Source of the DNA: Cannabis sativa
Lineage: Eukaryota > Streptophyta > Magnoliopsida > Rosales > Cannabaceae
Reading direction: 5' to 3'
DNA length: 64,000 bases
Assembly (NCBI RefSeq): GCF_029168945.1
Contig: NC_083603.1
Location: 45,084,406 to 45,148,405, forward strand
Shown: piece after piece, positions 22,261 to 35,479 of the stretch
Numbering within the stretch: the first letter of the stretch is position 1
How the letters are laid out: each line of letters starts with the position of its first letter
Notes under the pieces: generated by a model
Seen by the model: the letters and a program-made list of their open reading frames with translations, nothing else
Told to the model about the DNA's origin: nothing
Databases searched by the model: none
Made by a program: the position numbers and the translations under genes

Positions 22261-23876
22261 CACTTTTCACAATTAAGAAACACAAATATTCCAAGTTGGC
22301 ATTGCTGAATCATTAAAAATTTATTTATACAGTATTTGTTTGGGCATTGGATGTTTGTCTTCTGTAAACTTTAAATGTTCCCCACGCGCGTTTTTTAACC
22401 TTTTTTTACAAGGTAAAAGTACAAATAAAAATATTGAAAATGAAACTTGTGAAAAATGTTGCTTGGGCTTTATTAGGTATTTATTTATAAAAAATATCAT
22501 TGATAAATTTATTTCGTTTTAAGCCATTTGGGTTTACATCTATTTTTATTAGTTTTATTCAAATTTGAAGTTATTAGATAGTTAGTATATATTGTTTGTA
22601 TTTATAGTTAATGAGTTTAATATATTTATGCATTTGAAATCTAGTTAAATTATAAATGTGAGTTTTTATAGTTAACTTAAGTTTTTAATAAACAGACACA
22701 TCCAATTAAGAATATGTTGTTAAGTTTTCTCTTTAGCTCTATCAATACAAGTTGTCTGTAAATAAATAAAATTGTTTCTAATTTAAAGATTTAAGGAGCA
22801 ATACTTAGTTGAGAGTATTGTAAGGTAATTATTATAGATTAATCACGTGTGTATGCATAATTATTATCTAATTATTATTGTATTATATACAAATTTATAT
22901 CTTCAATTTATTGATTTTCTAACAATAAGTATATTTTTTAATAAAAGAAAAAAAATTGTTTATCCTTACTGTAATGCACCTATATCCTTTAGCTAGAATT
23001 AATAGCAAATAATATAATTGTAAAATAAATAAATAAATAAAAAAGAATAATGGCAAATTGAAAATAACTTGGTAACCACATTACATGGGACCCTAAACCT
23101 ATAACAACTCCAAAGCACATATGCATCACACAAGCCCATTTAGTACGACCTTGGCCATATGTGTTTTGGTGCCTTCTTAAGCAAATCACATATCTTTTTT
23201 TCTTTTCTGATTGAGAAGCTTCACTGTGAAAAAGAAGATATACATAAAGTTCACATTATGTATGTAATAATACCCTTGCTAGGCTATATAACAATGCTCA
23301 ATATAGTTTGCTTATAAAAAACTAATGAATGATAAAACCCAAGCATGAAATGTGATGCCCAAAGAAATTCACAAAGAGAATAGACAAAAATGTCTACACA
23401 ACTCACAATAATTATTATGTTTATTATCTTTAAATTAAAAAGGACTCTAGTCAAGGATAGATGTGTCGTATGTTTGTAGTTCTCAATTTTCATCACAATT
23501 ATTATGTTCTGAATATTTTTCTTATTGCAAATTAGTCCTCAACTTTAATTATATTGGCATTAATTTAATAGTCCTCCACCCTCAAAAAAAGTTTATTCAG
23601 AAACAATTTGCCAATAATGCTTATTAAATTTTTGGAATAATAATTGAGGTTTATTTTTGTTTTCTTTTCTTTTTTAGGGGTGCTTATTTCTTCAAAATGA
23701 GAAAAATGTCATTTAATTTATTATTTTCGTCCAATATATTACAAAGAAAAAAAAATGTAAAACTAGAATTACTTATTAAAATTGTCCATAGTACTTTTCT
23801 GTTTATTTATTTATTCAAAAGAGAATTCTCATTCTGATTGCCTCTTAAAAATAATCGACTAAAATTATATATAATA
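22261..23876. other. AT-rich intergenic stretch
   Basis: No gene, RNA or named repeat is recognised; open frames are short and low complexity. Confidence 0.5.
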
Positions 23877-24026
23877 AATCAAAATATTTTCATCTCTTTA
23901 AAAAGTGTGAAGGAAAGATATAACCGTACAGGAAAAAACGCTCTGCTAGGGCTCGTTTCTGACCCATCGTCTTCCCTTACTTTCGAAGGGTTCCCAGGTT
24001 CTGGGATTGAGGTGTTCAACTCTACA

Positions 24027-25421
24027 ATGGATGAAATACTGAAGAAAACCCATAATCTTCAGGTCACGGATGAAGAAGAAGAATGGGAAGTGGATAAAAG
24101 CTTGTCAATCACAGTCTCAAAATTCAATTTGAGAGGCCGCCTCTGTACTAACTCAGAACATAGTCGGGGATTTCTCAAGAAAGTGCTGGGAGGAATATGG
24201 AGATTGAAAGATGCGGACTGGAACATCAAAATCAAAGAAAAGTTCGAAACAGGTCCTTTCTTAACTTTTACATTTGCATCTGAATCTATTCAAAGCAGAA
24301 TTTTAAATAGAATGCCATGGTATTTATCTAATGGGGTGTTAATCTTGGGCAAAATGGAGAATTCAAACGAATCTTGGAGGCATGACTTAACAAGCTTTCC
24401 TATATGGGGTCGGGCATGGGGAGTTCCAATTGATCTGCTGACTACAAACAACACAACTCGAATGGCAGCCAAGGCAGGGGAAATAATCACGGTACAGAAT
24501 TCAGATGTATCTCGGATGGTTGCAGACGGATTTTTTCGATTTAGAATCTGGATGTCTATCAACAAACCAGTGTGTCCGGGATTTTCCCTCCCTTGGAGCG
24601 GCCGAAAGAAGTGGATAGCATTCCAATATGAAGAATTGCCTTTCATGTGCTTTCAATGTGGAAGAATTGGGCATTGTTTCAAAGATTGTCATCAAGATCC
24701 CATACTCACTCAAAGAGAAGGCATGGATGGTACAGCGGTTTATGGTAAATGGTTGAAGGTTGGAAATAGTCTACAAGGAGACACACCAGATGATCGAAAA
24801 GAACTTGAAAGGAATTTAATTCCTGAAGACACTATGCATGAATTGACAAAAACAAATGGAAGGGCCATGAATGCTTCCTTTTCTCCCTCAATAGCTTCCA
24901 TGGGTGAGAATACAATAGAAGGCAAGTTCGGGGTGAATAGCAGAGACTCGGTACAACGCAAGATTCAGCAGAGATTAGAAGAAGGGTCAGGGTATTCATC
25001 TAAAAATTCTGAAATGAAGACAGGGGAAATTGGCAGAGAAGAATCCAAAGGAAAGTATGATGATGGAAATAGAGGGAAACGTCGAATTGTCGAAGATTAT
25101 GGAGATGTAGACCACGGGAAGATGAAGAAGTCAGCCACGGCTCTAACCAAAGACACTCAGGACGAAACACTAGTTAACATACCAGTATCCTATGCACAAG
25201 AAGCAAACATGTTGGAAGGATCTACACCATTTGTGGTAGGAAACTGTTCAAAAAACATTGCAAAAGAAAATAGAAGAAAGGTGGCAGTGAAGAAGGATTC
25301 TAAGGCCAAAAGAGGGAAGGTGGAAACCAAAGTGGCTAACATTTCTCCTATAGGGGATTCGATAGTCACTCAGATCAAAGAAGAGGCGAACCCTGATGTT
25401 CAGGGTCGCCTACAGCCATGA
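24027..25421 (+). CDS. LINE ORF1 protein (DUF4283 plus CCHC zinc knuckle)
   Basis: From the ATG at 24027 this is a 464-residue ORF1 protein with an acidic N-terminus (E-E-E-E-W-E), a DUF4283-type domain, a zinc knuckle [14 protein letters not shown] (C-x2-C-x4-H-x4-C) and a long basic, Lys/Glu-rich tail. The frame is open back to 23838, but that part lies outside the target duplication and is not element sequence, so the ATG at 24027 (M-D-E-I-L) is the likely start. The stop overlaps the ORF2 ATG (ATGA, 25418-25421). The expected role is RNA binding in the retrotransposition particle. Confidence 0.88.
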   Translation: MDEILKKTHNLQVTDEEEEWEVDKSLSITVSKFNLRGRLCTNSEHSRGFLKKVLGGIWRLKDADWNIKIKEKFETGPFLTFTFASESIQSRILNRMPWYLSNGVLILGKMENSNESWRHDLTSFPIWGRAWGVPIDLLTTNNTTRMAAKAGEIITVQNSDVSRMVADGFFRFRIWMSINKPVCPGFSLPWSGRKKWIAFQYEELPFMCFQCGRIGHCFKDCHQDPILTQREGMDGTAVYGKWLKVGNSLQGDTPDDRKELERNLIPEDTMHELTKTNGRAMNASFSPSIASMGENTIEGKFGVNSRDSVQRKIQQRLEEGSGYSSKNSEMKTGEIGREESKGKYDDGNRGKRRIVEDYGDVDHGKMKKSATALTKDTQDETLVNIPVSYAQEANMLEGSTPFVVGNCSKNIAKENRRKVAVKKDSKAKRGKVETKVANISPIGDSIVTQIKEEANPDVQGRLQP

Positions 25422-28400
25422 ACATTCTTTTTTGGAACGCCCAAGGGGTGGGGAACCCTTGGACAATGCGTTCTTTAACCTCCCTGGTGAACCATTATTC
25501 TCCTAAGATGATCTTTATTTCTGAATCAAAGATTGGTACTGTTAGGGCTGAAGCTTTGAGAGTCAAGCTGGGTTTTGTGGGCTGTTTTACCGTTGAAGCT
25601 CGGGGCAAAAGTGGGGGTCTCATGTTGCTTTGGGGTTTGGATGTTGAAACCCATGTGCAATCTTTCTCTCCATTCCATATTGATTCTTTCGTTAGAATCG
25701 ATCATGGTCAATGGTGGAGATTCACTGGTTTCTATGGCGACCCAGATCCAAGTCAACGAGTTAATTCGTGGAAGCTCTTGAAAAGAATTTGTCGAATGTA
25801 CTCGGGGCCTTGGCTTGTGGGTGGAGACTTTAATGAGATCCTGCATCAAAGAGAGAAAAAGGGAGGCCTTCCTAAACCGAATTACCTAATCCACAATTTC
25901 AGAAAGGCTCTTGATAGTTGTCAATTGCGGGAAGTGAGTTATGAAGGAAGTGATTACACTTGGTGTAATGGTAGGAAAAATGACCTTATATTTGAAAGGC
26001 TGGACCGTGTGTGTGGGAATTCAGATTGGTTTGATATGTTTCCATTAATGAAAGTTCACCATTTGGATCGCATTAATTCGGATCATTGCCCTCTCCTCCT
26101 CATGGAGTCCGATCCCAATCTAAAGACGAATAATGTGATTAGATGGCGAACCCGATTTCATTTTGAAAGCGCTTGGGCTGAAGAGGATGAGTGCACACAG
26201 ATTGTACATTCGGTGTGGCAAAAAGACAAGCAGCTTTCTAATGCAAAGGAGCTTAAGCACAGGCTGGGTAAGTGTGGGGAGGCTCTTCACCTATGGAACA
26301 AGAAAAAGAAGCAAGAGATGACAAGGCAACTAAGAGAATGTGAAGATAAAATTGCTATACTGTCCAAAAGTACTAATGAAATGGACTGGCAACAAATGCA
26401 AGAGCTGGAAAGAAAACGGAATGTATGGTTAGATAAGGAGGAGAAATTTTGGAAGCAAAGGAGTAGAGCGGTTTGGCTAAAAGAAGGGGATAAGAACACT
26501 AAGTTTTTCCATAGAAAGGCAAGCAATAGGAAAACAAAAAACACTATCCATGGCTTATTTGATGATCGACTTCAGTGGGTAACAGGGAATCGGAATATTG
26601 GTCGGGTGGCTTGTGATTACTTCAAACAATTGTTCTCATCTACTCCGGCGTCAAAGAAGGAATTAGAGGACTTCCAAAGCATTATTCCTAACCGTATATC
26701 TCGAGCTACTAACGAGTACCTTCTGCAGCCTTTTAACAGTGAAGATGTGTTCAAAGCTATGCGTGATATTAACCCACATAAAGCCCCAGGCAAGGACGGT
26801 TTTCCTGGTCTTTTTTACAGACAATATTGGCCAACAATTGGGACTGAAGTGACAAAAATCTGCCTTGGTATCCTTAATGATGGGATGCGAGTTCAGGATA
26901 TCAATGACACACTTATCTGCCTCATTCCAAAAATCTCAAAGCCATCCCGAATGTCTGAATTTCGTCCTATAAGTCTCTGCAACGCGATATATAAAATAGT
27001 GGCTAAATGCCTGGCTGGCCGAATGAAGACAAGCATGCACCAAGCAATTTCTGAGGAACAAAGTGCTTTCGTGGGGGGTAGACTTATTCAAGACAATGCC
27101 ATCATCGGGTTTGAAAGCCTCCATTGTATGAAGTCAAAAAGATTTGGGAATGGCAAGAAAATGGCTCTCAAGTTAGATATGTCAAAGGCCTATGATAGAG
27201 TGGAATGGAACTTTTTAAGAACAATGATGCGGGGCTTGGGCTATGAGGAACAATGGATCGAGAAAATTATGAGATGTGTAGAAAGTGTTAATTTTTCGGT
27301 CCTCATTAATGGTGAACAAATTGGGAATTTCCAACCTACCCGGGGTCTTCGCCAAGGTGACTCCCTCTCTCCATACCTTTTTCTTCTTTGCTCGGAAGGT
27401 CTTTCTTGTCTAATCCATGAAGCTGAAAGGGCTGGCCGAATAAATGGGATCCAATTTGGAAGGGATAAAATCAAGGTTTCGCATTTATTCTTCGCTGATG
27501 ATAGCTTTGTTTTCCTTGAGGCTAAGGAGAATGAATGCGATACGATGAAGAACATATTGAAGAGATATACTAGACTCTCGGGCCAACAAGTAAATCTAGA
27601 AAAGTCTGAGGTAAGCATGGGTAAGAGGATCTCGTCGAATATGGGGCAGGATATGGCTAATCGGTTGGGAGTTAGGCTGGTCTCACATCATGCTAAATAC
27701 TTGGGTCTTCCTAGTTTTGTGGGAAGGAAGAAACAAGAGGTTTTTGAAGTCATTAAAGATAAAGTTTGGAGCAAACTAAAAGGTTGGAAGTCTTCAATGT
27801 TCTCTCAAGCCGGTAAGGAAATATTAATCAAAGCCGTTATCCAAGCTATTCCAAGCTACACCATGAGTTGCTTCCGGCTTCCCAAAAAACTCATTAAATC
27901 CCTCCACTCCTTGGCCGCTAATTTCTGGTGGGGGGATACAAAAGATCAAAAGAAGCTTCATTGGAGTACTTGGGATAAATTATGTAGACCAAAGGAAGAG
28001 GGAGGTCTCGGTTTTCGAAGCCTAATTGAATTCAACCAAGCCCTCTTGGCCAAACAAGGATGGCGACTCATTCATAATCCCCAATCTCTCCTTAGCCGAG
28101 TATTGAAAAATAGCTATTATCCTAAAAATTCTTTTATGCAAGCCGGGTGTCCCGCGGGTGCATCTTGTGTTTGGAAAGGCATTTGTTGGGGTAGGCAAAT
28201 TCTGAAGGAAGGTGCTAGATGGAGGGTTGGAAATGGTAGAGAAATAAATGTTTGGGAAGATAAGTGGCTTCCCCGGCCTCATGGAGCTACTTTGTCTCAA
28301 TTTCCCGGTCTTCCACCCCAAACTAAACTTCATAAGTTCATAACTTGGGATGGGAATTGGGACATGGGGGAGATCACCAAATATTTTCACAAAGATGACA

Positions 28401-29532
28401 TTCCTTGGATCCAAGGAATCCCCATAGACATTTATATGGAGGACACATTAATTTGGCCTTTCACTTCCAATGGGCAATACATTGTGAAGAGTGGATATAG
28501 GGTTGGAAGGGAGCTGAATCTTAACCCTCCTAGATGTTCTAATATGACAGCAATGCAGAATTGGTGGAAAATGATTTGGAGCCTTCATCTTCCCCCTAGA
28601 TGAAACTTTTTGGGTGGAGAATGTGCCACAATTGGCTGCCTGCTAAGACCAATCTAAAACATAGAGGAATGGACATAAATACTCAATGTGAATCTTGTGG
28701 AAGGTATGATGAAAATCTTACACATGCTTTATGGAATTGTGATAAGATTAAAAAAATTTTAAAGCTGCTGCCTTGGTATAAAAAAATTTCCAAATTGGGA
28801 GAGGGATCTATGTTTGATGTGTTACAGGAAGTAGAGAGGCAGGTAACTCGGGATGAATTTGAAGACACAATCACAGTCCTTTGGGCTATATGGGAAAATA
28901 GGAACCGGAAATGGAATCAACTTCCAAGCATGAATGGCCAACAGCTTCTCAATTGGGTTTTTAATGCCTACCCGAAGGCTTATATAAGTGATCTCACAAC
29001 AGGGCACCAAATGGGGGAAACTACCTCCAATCTGAAGCACTGGATCCCTCCTGAAAATGGTTGTATTTGTGTTAATAGCGATGCAGCAATCAATGAAAAT
29101 ACTGCTGGTGTGGGGCTTGGTTTCGTGTGGAGAACAGCCAGTGGCCATTTGGTTTCTGCTGGGATGGTTTATTTGCCAAGCAAGTGTTCTGTTAAGATGG
29201 CTGAAGGGTGGGCGTTGCTGGAAGCTTTGAAGAATCCTCCTGCAGCTGATACTTCTCAGATTGAAATCCAGACCGATTGTCAAGTGCTGGTGGCTGATCT
29301 GAAGGTTCCCGACAATACTCTCACTGCAGAAAGGAACATGATCCACAAGCTCAAAAGAGTGCTGGAAAATTTTAATAGTGTACATATTACTCATGTAAAA
29401 AGAGCCAATAATGAGTGTGTAAATTTATTAGCTAGGAAATGTCTAGCTGATAAAACTACACAATTTTTTGACAATTCTTTTCCGGATTGGTTAGCTATGT
29501 TTTGTAAGGCTGACCATCCTATTGTGGTGTAG
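25418..29532 (+). pseudogene. LINE ORF2 broken by a single frameshift
   Basis: Endonuclease ([23 protein letters not shown]), reverse transcriptase ([21 protein letters not shown]) and the beginning of zf-RVT are open from 25418 to a TGA at 28601-28603. The zinc-binding domain (C-E-S-C-G, H-A-L-W-N-C) and RNase H (N-S-D-A-A, E-G-W-A-L-L-E-A-L, Q-T-D-C-Q) continue in the next frame, 28600-29532. The break fits a one-base loss inside the L-P-P-R / K-L-F-G-W-R motif. The C-terminal RNase H also lacks the usual H of A-H-x-L-A. The reverse transcriptase part would still be intact if translated alone. Confidence 0.9.
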
Positions 29533-29586
29533 TTGTTTCGGTTCTAATAAATTCTTTTTCAAAAAAAAAAAAAAATCAAAATATTT

Positions 29587-29595
29587 CTATTTTTC

Positions 29596-29636
<41 letters not shown>

Positions 29637-30014
29637 TTGATTTTTATATGAATATTATTATCATGCAAATAATTAGAGGATCTAGCATTCGCAAATATGT
29701 TTGAAAAATAATGCTGATCAAATATAAAACTCATCAAAAAACAGTTAAATATAAATTACATATTAGCATCTCTGCGCACAATTATAAAAATGTCTCAAAT
29801 TTTAATTTCTCACCAAAAATAAAAATTATATAAAGCTTTTTTTTTCTTCGTTAAATTCATTTATATTCTTAAAATATTTTCTCCTTTAAAAATATATTAG
29901 AGAGATGATTAAAAAATTGTATTCAAATGTTAATAAAGTTATAAATTTGCTCAAAACCTAATTTTTTTTTTTTTTTAGAAACAAAACCTAAAGTTATTAC
30001 TTGTTTCCTTTTGT
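29587..30014. other. low-complexity stretch with poly-T
   Basis: A run of about 24 T (29606-29631) and AT-rich sequence; nothing else is seen. Confidence 0.6.
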
Positions 30015-30325
30015 TTGCCTTTTTTTTTTGAGGAAAAATACTTGTTATTATTAAACAAATAGAGATTCGTTTACAACAACAGAGTATATAGGTGGAGGGA
30101 TAATCTCTAACCAAGTACAAGTCTCATTCAACCCTAATACAAATTTAGCGAGTCCATGAGCCGCGTCATTTGCAGAACGTTTAACATGTGTAACATTTAC
30201 ATTAGGGAAAAAGGATAATAGACTAACAACATCAAGAATTAAATCTTTAAATTCAGAATTTGAATTGAAGGGAGCTTTCAAAGCATTGGCCACCATAAGA
30301 GCATCGGTCTCAATTTGACCAATAT
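30015..30325 (-). pseudogene. 5'-truncated LINE tail (end of RNase H)
   Basis: The minus strand encodes the last RNase H part: [11 protein letters not shown], then [13 protein letters not shown], and a stop. An A run follows on the minus strand (T10 at 30021-30030). The Asp and the A-H-G-L-A motif are conserved, but the rest of ORF2 is missing. It is a different copy from the neighbouring LINE and lies in the opposite orientation. Confidence 0.75.
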
Positions 30326-31030
30326 TTTAGTTTTGCTTTTTGTGGACTCAAATAGTTTATATATGTAGGAAAATTTATATGGTATATTAATTTTTGTCAT
30401 TTTTTTTATAAAAATACTGTCAGGTGGTATTTTTTATTTTTTTACTGTATTTTTTTATAAGTTTTATATTGCAATATATTATGTTAAGTTTTCACTGGTG
30501 TTCCAATACTTTTGTTTCCAATAGGCCCACACACATGTATAATTTTGTATATACTAGTACACTATATCCTTTTTCTCCACAAACAAAGGAATCTAGTAAT
30601 TTAAAAATTCATGTTTTGACTACCACAAATAATGGTTATGATTTATGTTGCACCATTCCACGTCTCTTCCTTTTGCAAAAAAAAAAAAAAAGAATAGAAT
30701 AAATTTATTTTACGTCTTTGGTCTATTAATTTAAGCACGTGTTCCGTTTAACTTAATCTCCAATTCTCAGACAAGAAAAAAAAGAAAAGAAAAAGAAAAA
30801 AATAAAAGTATTTTTGACCCACTTCCCAGCAAAGCGCGTCGCAAACAGTAGAGTCATAACATCATTGCTGAGCTGTCAATTATAGATCTCGTCTGATTTT
30901 ATCAAAAATAACAAATGAAATTAAATGAACTATTTAAGTATATATTAAACGTAATTAAAAAAATAAAAAATAAAATAAAAAAAGATCTCCCCTGAAATTT
31001 GGTTTCATTATTCTCTCTCTTATCTTTTGT
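30326..31030. promoter_or_regulatory. upstream region of the BTB-TAZ gene
   Basis: AT-rich sequence between a LINE tail and the BTB-TAZ gene. The last 250 bp are expected to hold the promoter. It includes an oligo-purine tract (30770-30805) and a GC-richer patch (30820-30895). No motif can be assigned with confidence. Confidence 0.3.
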
Positions 31031-31039
31031 CTATAAAAG
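31031..31039 (+). promoter_or_regulatory. TATA box of the BTB-TAZ gene
   Basis: ctataaaag lies about 135 bp before the ATG. That would place the transcription start near 31065 and give a 5' UTR of about 105 bp. Confidence 0.5.
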
Positions 31040-31170
31040 CCAGAGACAACCATAAACCAATTCATCATTACTATCGTTCTCCATTTCCATCGACTCAACA
31101 AAACCAAAATATCACTAGGTACATCTCCGCCGTCCGATCAAATCTTCCTCTCTATCTATTCTGTATCACA

Positions 31171-33729
31171 ATGAAAACCAGTCCAATCGCTTACGACCTT
31201 TACGAATACATCACTTCAACGGAGTCGGATCCGCCCCGGGAATTGCCGGAGCCCGATGTTTATGTTCTCACATCTGACGGACTACGAATCCCGGCGCATT
31301 CTAGCATTCTGGTACGAAAAATCAGATTTTATTTTCCACAATTTTTTATTTATTTCTTGTGAAGAAAAGTTAGTGATTTTTTCTTTTTTTCTTTTCAATG
31401 AAATTATAAAAGGCTTCGGCGTCGGCTGTATTTGAGAGTATAATTGAACAGCCACGTAAGAACAGAAGCTCCGAAAGAGTCATTCGGATCCTCGGCGTTC
31501 CTCAAGACGCCGTCGTTTCGTTTGTTCGCTTTCTCTACTCGTCGAGGTAATTACTATTTTACCCTCCTCGACGCCGTATATAAATGATTTTAATTAATTA
31601 ATTGAAGTAATTTATTTATTTATTTAACGAAAGGAAAATTCTTTACGGTTGTGTTGATTTTTATACAAACAAAAGAACGTTCCATGAAACACAAGGGGTT
31701 GGTTGGTGTTGTTGGTTGTTTGAGATTTTTATGTTGTGAAATGACGTTTATACCCTTTCTGGTCGTATTTCAGGTGCGAGGAGGAACAGCTTGAGCTGTA
31801 TGGAATTCACTTGCTGGCACTGTCGCACGTTTACCTGGTTCCACAGCTGAAACAGAAATGCGTAAAGAACTTGGGTCAACGGTTGACTTCCGAGAATGTG
31901 GTGGATGTCCTCCAACTTGCCAAGCTCTGCGACGCACCGGATCTTTACCTCAAGTGCCTGAAACTCGTTTCAACTCATTTCAAGGCTGTTGAAGCCACCG
32001 AAGGCTGGAAATTCCTTCAAGACCACGATCCTCATCTAGAACTCGATATCTTGCAGTTCATTGACGAGGACGAAATGGTAATTTCACAATAATGAACTGT
32101 TTTATCTAATTATAAGTTATAAATTAATTGTGATCTTATCCAAATTAATTAATTTGTTATGCTATTTATTAGTGACTAAATATGAATAAATTTTTATTTT
32201 AAACAGAGGAAGAAGAAGTCAAGAAAGCATAGGGAAGCACAAAGCTTGTTTTTACAGCTAAGCGAAGCTATGGAGTGTTTACAGCACATATGTACGGAAG
32301 GGTGCACAAGTGTTGGGCCGCATGATATGGTGCCCGGAAAGAAGAAAGGCCCATGTAGCAAATTCTCCACGTGTCAAGGTATCCAGCAGTTGATCAATCA
32401 CTTTGCCACGTGTAAGAAGAGGGTTAATGGTGGTTGCTTGCGTTGCAAACGTATGTGGCAGCTTCTCAGGCTTCACTCTTCAATTTGTGAACAATCTGAT
32501 TCATGCAAAGTTCCTCTATGCAGGTACTTAAAATTTAATTATTATTTAAATGCCTATAATGATAGTTAGAAATTTAGTATAGAATCGATAAAATTGGAAA
32601 AGAAAAATGGATTGTCGGCTTAATATCTTAATATGTTGTTTAATTGGAGATTATAATATGATAGGACAATATGGTAATTCTTGGTATACAATGAATATAG
32701 TTAGTGACACCTGTATGTGTGGTGGCTGTTGTGGCCACGACTCAATAAATGAACCATTGATTTATTTATTTTGGAAGAATGAATATAAATAAAAATAAAA
32801 CCCTTTTGTTGGTTTTGTCGTTTTTCATACAAATGTTCCAGAATATTTGATTTAATATCTCACTAATTTGATGGGGCACGTTTGGTTTTGGGGGGATTTC
32901 GAGGTTATTTGTTTTCATCTAGTGTAGTGTCTATGTAATTGGTTTTGATAGCTGGTGTTGTTTGTTACTTTTGTAATGAATGACCTGGAAAGAAAGTTCT
33001 AATTTTCTTGGTTAATATTGGTAGATCTTTTAAGATTTTACTTTTTACCCTTTAAATAATTGATATTAAGTTATGGTAATGGAAAAAAGCTTATCACTTT
33101 GTTGATATATGTTCCATGGTGTTTTAGGTGGGCTGTTGGTATGTCATAATCACTTAGGCTGTAAATTTAAATAATTTTGGGCTCATTCATTCTTTTCTTG
33201 ATGAGGTTCATGTCCTTATCCCATGGGATCCACCAAAACTCAGATCATACTATGTATCTAAGGTTCTTAAATGTGATCTTAAGATAAAAATTCAAAATTC
33301 TCACCTTAATACGTAGCACACCTGGCAGATATCTTCATAAAATATCTAATAGTTTAAACTGATTGGAAGTAAGAAACCAATAATGATAAAGGCACTGTAT
33401 AAATAAATATCTTGATTTTAGGCCTTTGATTCAACACAATTACCAATCAAATCACCTGTCGTTTTATGGGATTTTATCTTTTAGCTTGTAATGATTTTTT
33501 GATTAACAACACTTGTGCAACATTAATTGATTGAGATCTGTCGTTTTTCCAATTGGGCAGGCAATTCAAGTTGAAAATACTCCAAGAGAAGAAGAAAGAT
33601 GATTTAAGATGGAAGCTATTGGTGAAAAAGGTGGTGTCAGCTAAAACCATATCTTCTTTGTCCTTGACTAAAAGGAGGAAAGAAGAGGACCAGAGAGAGA
33701 AATTGGGCTTGAGGGGCTACAGGTTGTAA
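31171..33729 (+). CDS. BTB/POZ and TAZ domain protein (BT family)
   Basis: Five exons with GT-AG borders: 31171-31311, 31413-31546, 31774-32077, 32207-32523 and 33561-33729, giving 354 residues. The BTB/POZ domain (about 25-130) covers P-D-V-Y-V-L-T-S-D-G and A-S-A-S-A-V-F. A BACK-like helical part follows. The TAZ zinc finger (about 205-300) shows C-T-E-G-C, C-S-K-F-S-T-C, H-F-A-T-C, C-L-R-C-K and C-K-V-P-L-C. The basic C-terminus corresponds to the calmodulin-binding end of this family. Plant BT proteins act as CUL3 adaptors and transcription-associated scaffolds in hormone, nitrate and stress signalling. Closest to BT3/BT4 types by layout. Another ATG upstream (31027) would add a non-conserved extension, so 31171 was preferred. 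No defect is seen. Confidence 0.93.
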
Positions 33730-35470
33730 TTAATCAGAGTAGTCAGTGTAGTCATAGTAGAAGAAGTACTTGAGAAGTGTTTTTCTTTTTCTTTTTTCCA
33801 AGTGTGAAAAGAGTGAATTTTAAATTTCACTTTTGTAAATCGAAGTTTTTCTTTTAGGTAAATCTAAATAGTAATAGTGTGGTTCTATAATATGAATCAT
33901 TTGTAATATTCAAAGAGAAAAAGTGAGAATATCCCATCATGAGGCAAAGAAGCTAGGTTGCCTCAGTTGTGTTTTGGTAAAGAGAAACACTTACATGGGA
34001 TTAAATTACTTTGTAATTTTGAGTCATTACTTTTGTATGAATGTACATGCGAGTTGTTCTTAAATAAATACATATTTTAATATTAATATTAATTTCGTGA
34101 CTCCATTATTAATGCCTCCAAAATAAGGGGTTTATCATCATCATGCCTTCTCACATCACATGCCTTTACAATATGAGAGGTTGTAGAGGATGATTCTCCA
34201 CTGGAGAGACCTGACAAAAGGGTTTTAACACAAGAAACTTGCTTCTAAAATGGCGACCGACCCTAATAACTACATAGAAAAAATAAAGAAAAGAAAAGGA
34301 AAAAAACAAAGTCATATATTTGCAGCAAACTAAATGCACATGTAGGGAACCGACTGTTTTATGAGTTAGAAAGTGTGAATGCTAATATCGAATATAAAAG
34401 TACTAACCACGCATAATCCTCACAGAGGCCCTACTTCACCACACACATGATATTATCACTATTATTAAATGCCATTGTCTAAATTATGATCATTTCAGAG
34501 CTGACTGTTTCGGTGTTTCCTGTGGCTTATGTATATAATATTTTTATTACAAGGTACTAAGCATATTGTAATATTGTCCTTGAAAACCAAAGATATAGTT
34601 GAAATGCTAAAATAAAATAAAATAGGAAGACATATTATATTAATTAAATTAGGATAAACATAAAATGCTATAACACAGGCTGATGTACTTCCTCTTTTAG
34701 TAGAGAGAAGCTCCTGTACTTCTATAGTCGCCCACCAATAAGCCAGAAACGATCACAAATATTTATAATTGTCAAAAAAGTCTTTATATCATCTTAAAAT
34801 ATATATATATTTTTTTTTTTATTTTCTTTCTCATGGTTTGATAACTTTTCATACAAAAATTACTTCAAACACTTAACAATTCCAAAAGTTACCCAACATA
34901 ATCTCACATGCCACCATTTAAATGATTAAATACTATAAAATAATATGATAAAGTAATTTTTTTGAAAAAACAAAAGAAAAGGATAAAATAATTTCACATG
35001 ACTTGTTGCTAAATATAGGCAATGGTGTTAATAAAATTGTATTAAAAATAATAATCACATTACATATATGTGGAAAGAATAACTCCATGGGCAACCCTCA
35101 TTGGAGATGTTGTTAGTCTAGATTGGGTGGGCTTTAGGAATTTATGAAGAGTTTTTTTAACAAAAATACTTGATTTTAAGCAAAAGTTTACAATTTTACT
35201 GTCACATGGAATTTTTTATAAAAATACTGTCTTTTTATAAAACAATTGTAAAATAACTAAACAGAACAATTAAAATAATAATGGAACAACTAAAAAACTA
35301 ATCGTGAAACTAAAAATAGAATACTGTCTTTTCTCACACATTTTCCTCTCAATGTCAAACTCATCTTTCACACATTTTTCTCTCAATGTCAAACTCATCT
35401 GTAAACTCCAAGTTCTTGTCTAACCTATATTTTTCATATTTAGTTTGATTTTATCTTGATTTAAGCTTGA
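33730..35470. other. 3' UTR of the BTB-TAZ gene, then intergenic AT-rich sequence
   Basis: The first 300-350 bp probably hold the 3' UTR (aaataaatac near 34062). The rest has no gene. A/T-rich motifs of the 'aaaatactg / aaacaact' type at 35160-35300 resemble dispersed repeats elsewhere in the window. Confidence 0.45.
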
Positions 35471-35479
35471 ATATATAAA

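Larger units (their letters stand above)
23890..29573 (+). mobile_element. near-complete L1-type LINE with one ORF2 frameshift
   Basis: A 13-14 bp repeat, (A)AATCAAAATATTT, flanks the element at 23876-23889 and 29573-29586. The element has a short 5' UTR (about 137 bp), ORF1, ORF2 in two frames, a short 3' UTR with 'ctaataaattc' and a run of about 14 A. The 5' UTR is much shorter than that of the LINE at 12461, so mild 5' truncation is possible. The two LINEs are clearly different subfamilies: their ORF proteins share motifs but not long identities. Confidence 0.88.

Noticed and set aside
23838..24026. N-terminal extension of the second LINE ORF1
   Set aside because: The extension begins upstream of the LINE target duplication, so it is genomic flank; the ATG at 24027 fits the family.
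31027..31170. Upstream in-frame start for the BTB-TAZ gene
   Set aside because: It starts before or at the predicted TATA box and would add a non-conserved extension; 31171 gives the expected BT-type N-terminus.
31812..32092. Separate short genes in the BTB-TAZ region
   Set aside because: They are exons of one gene joined by clear GT-AG introns.
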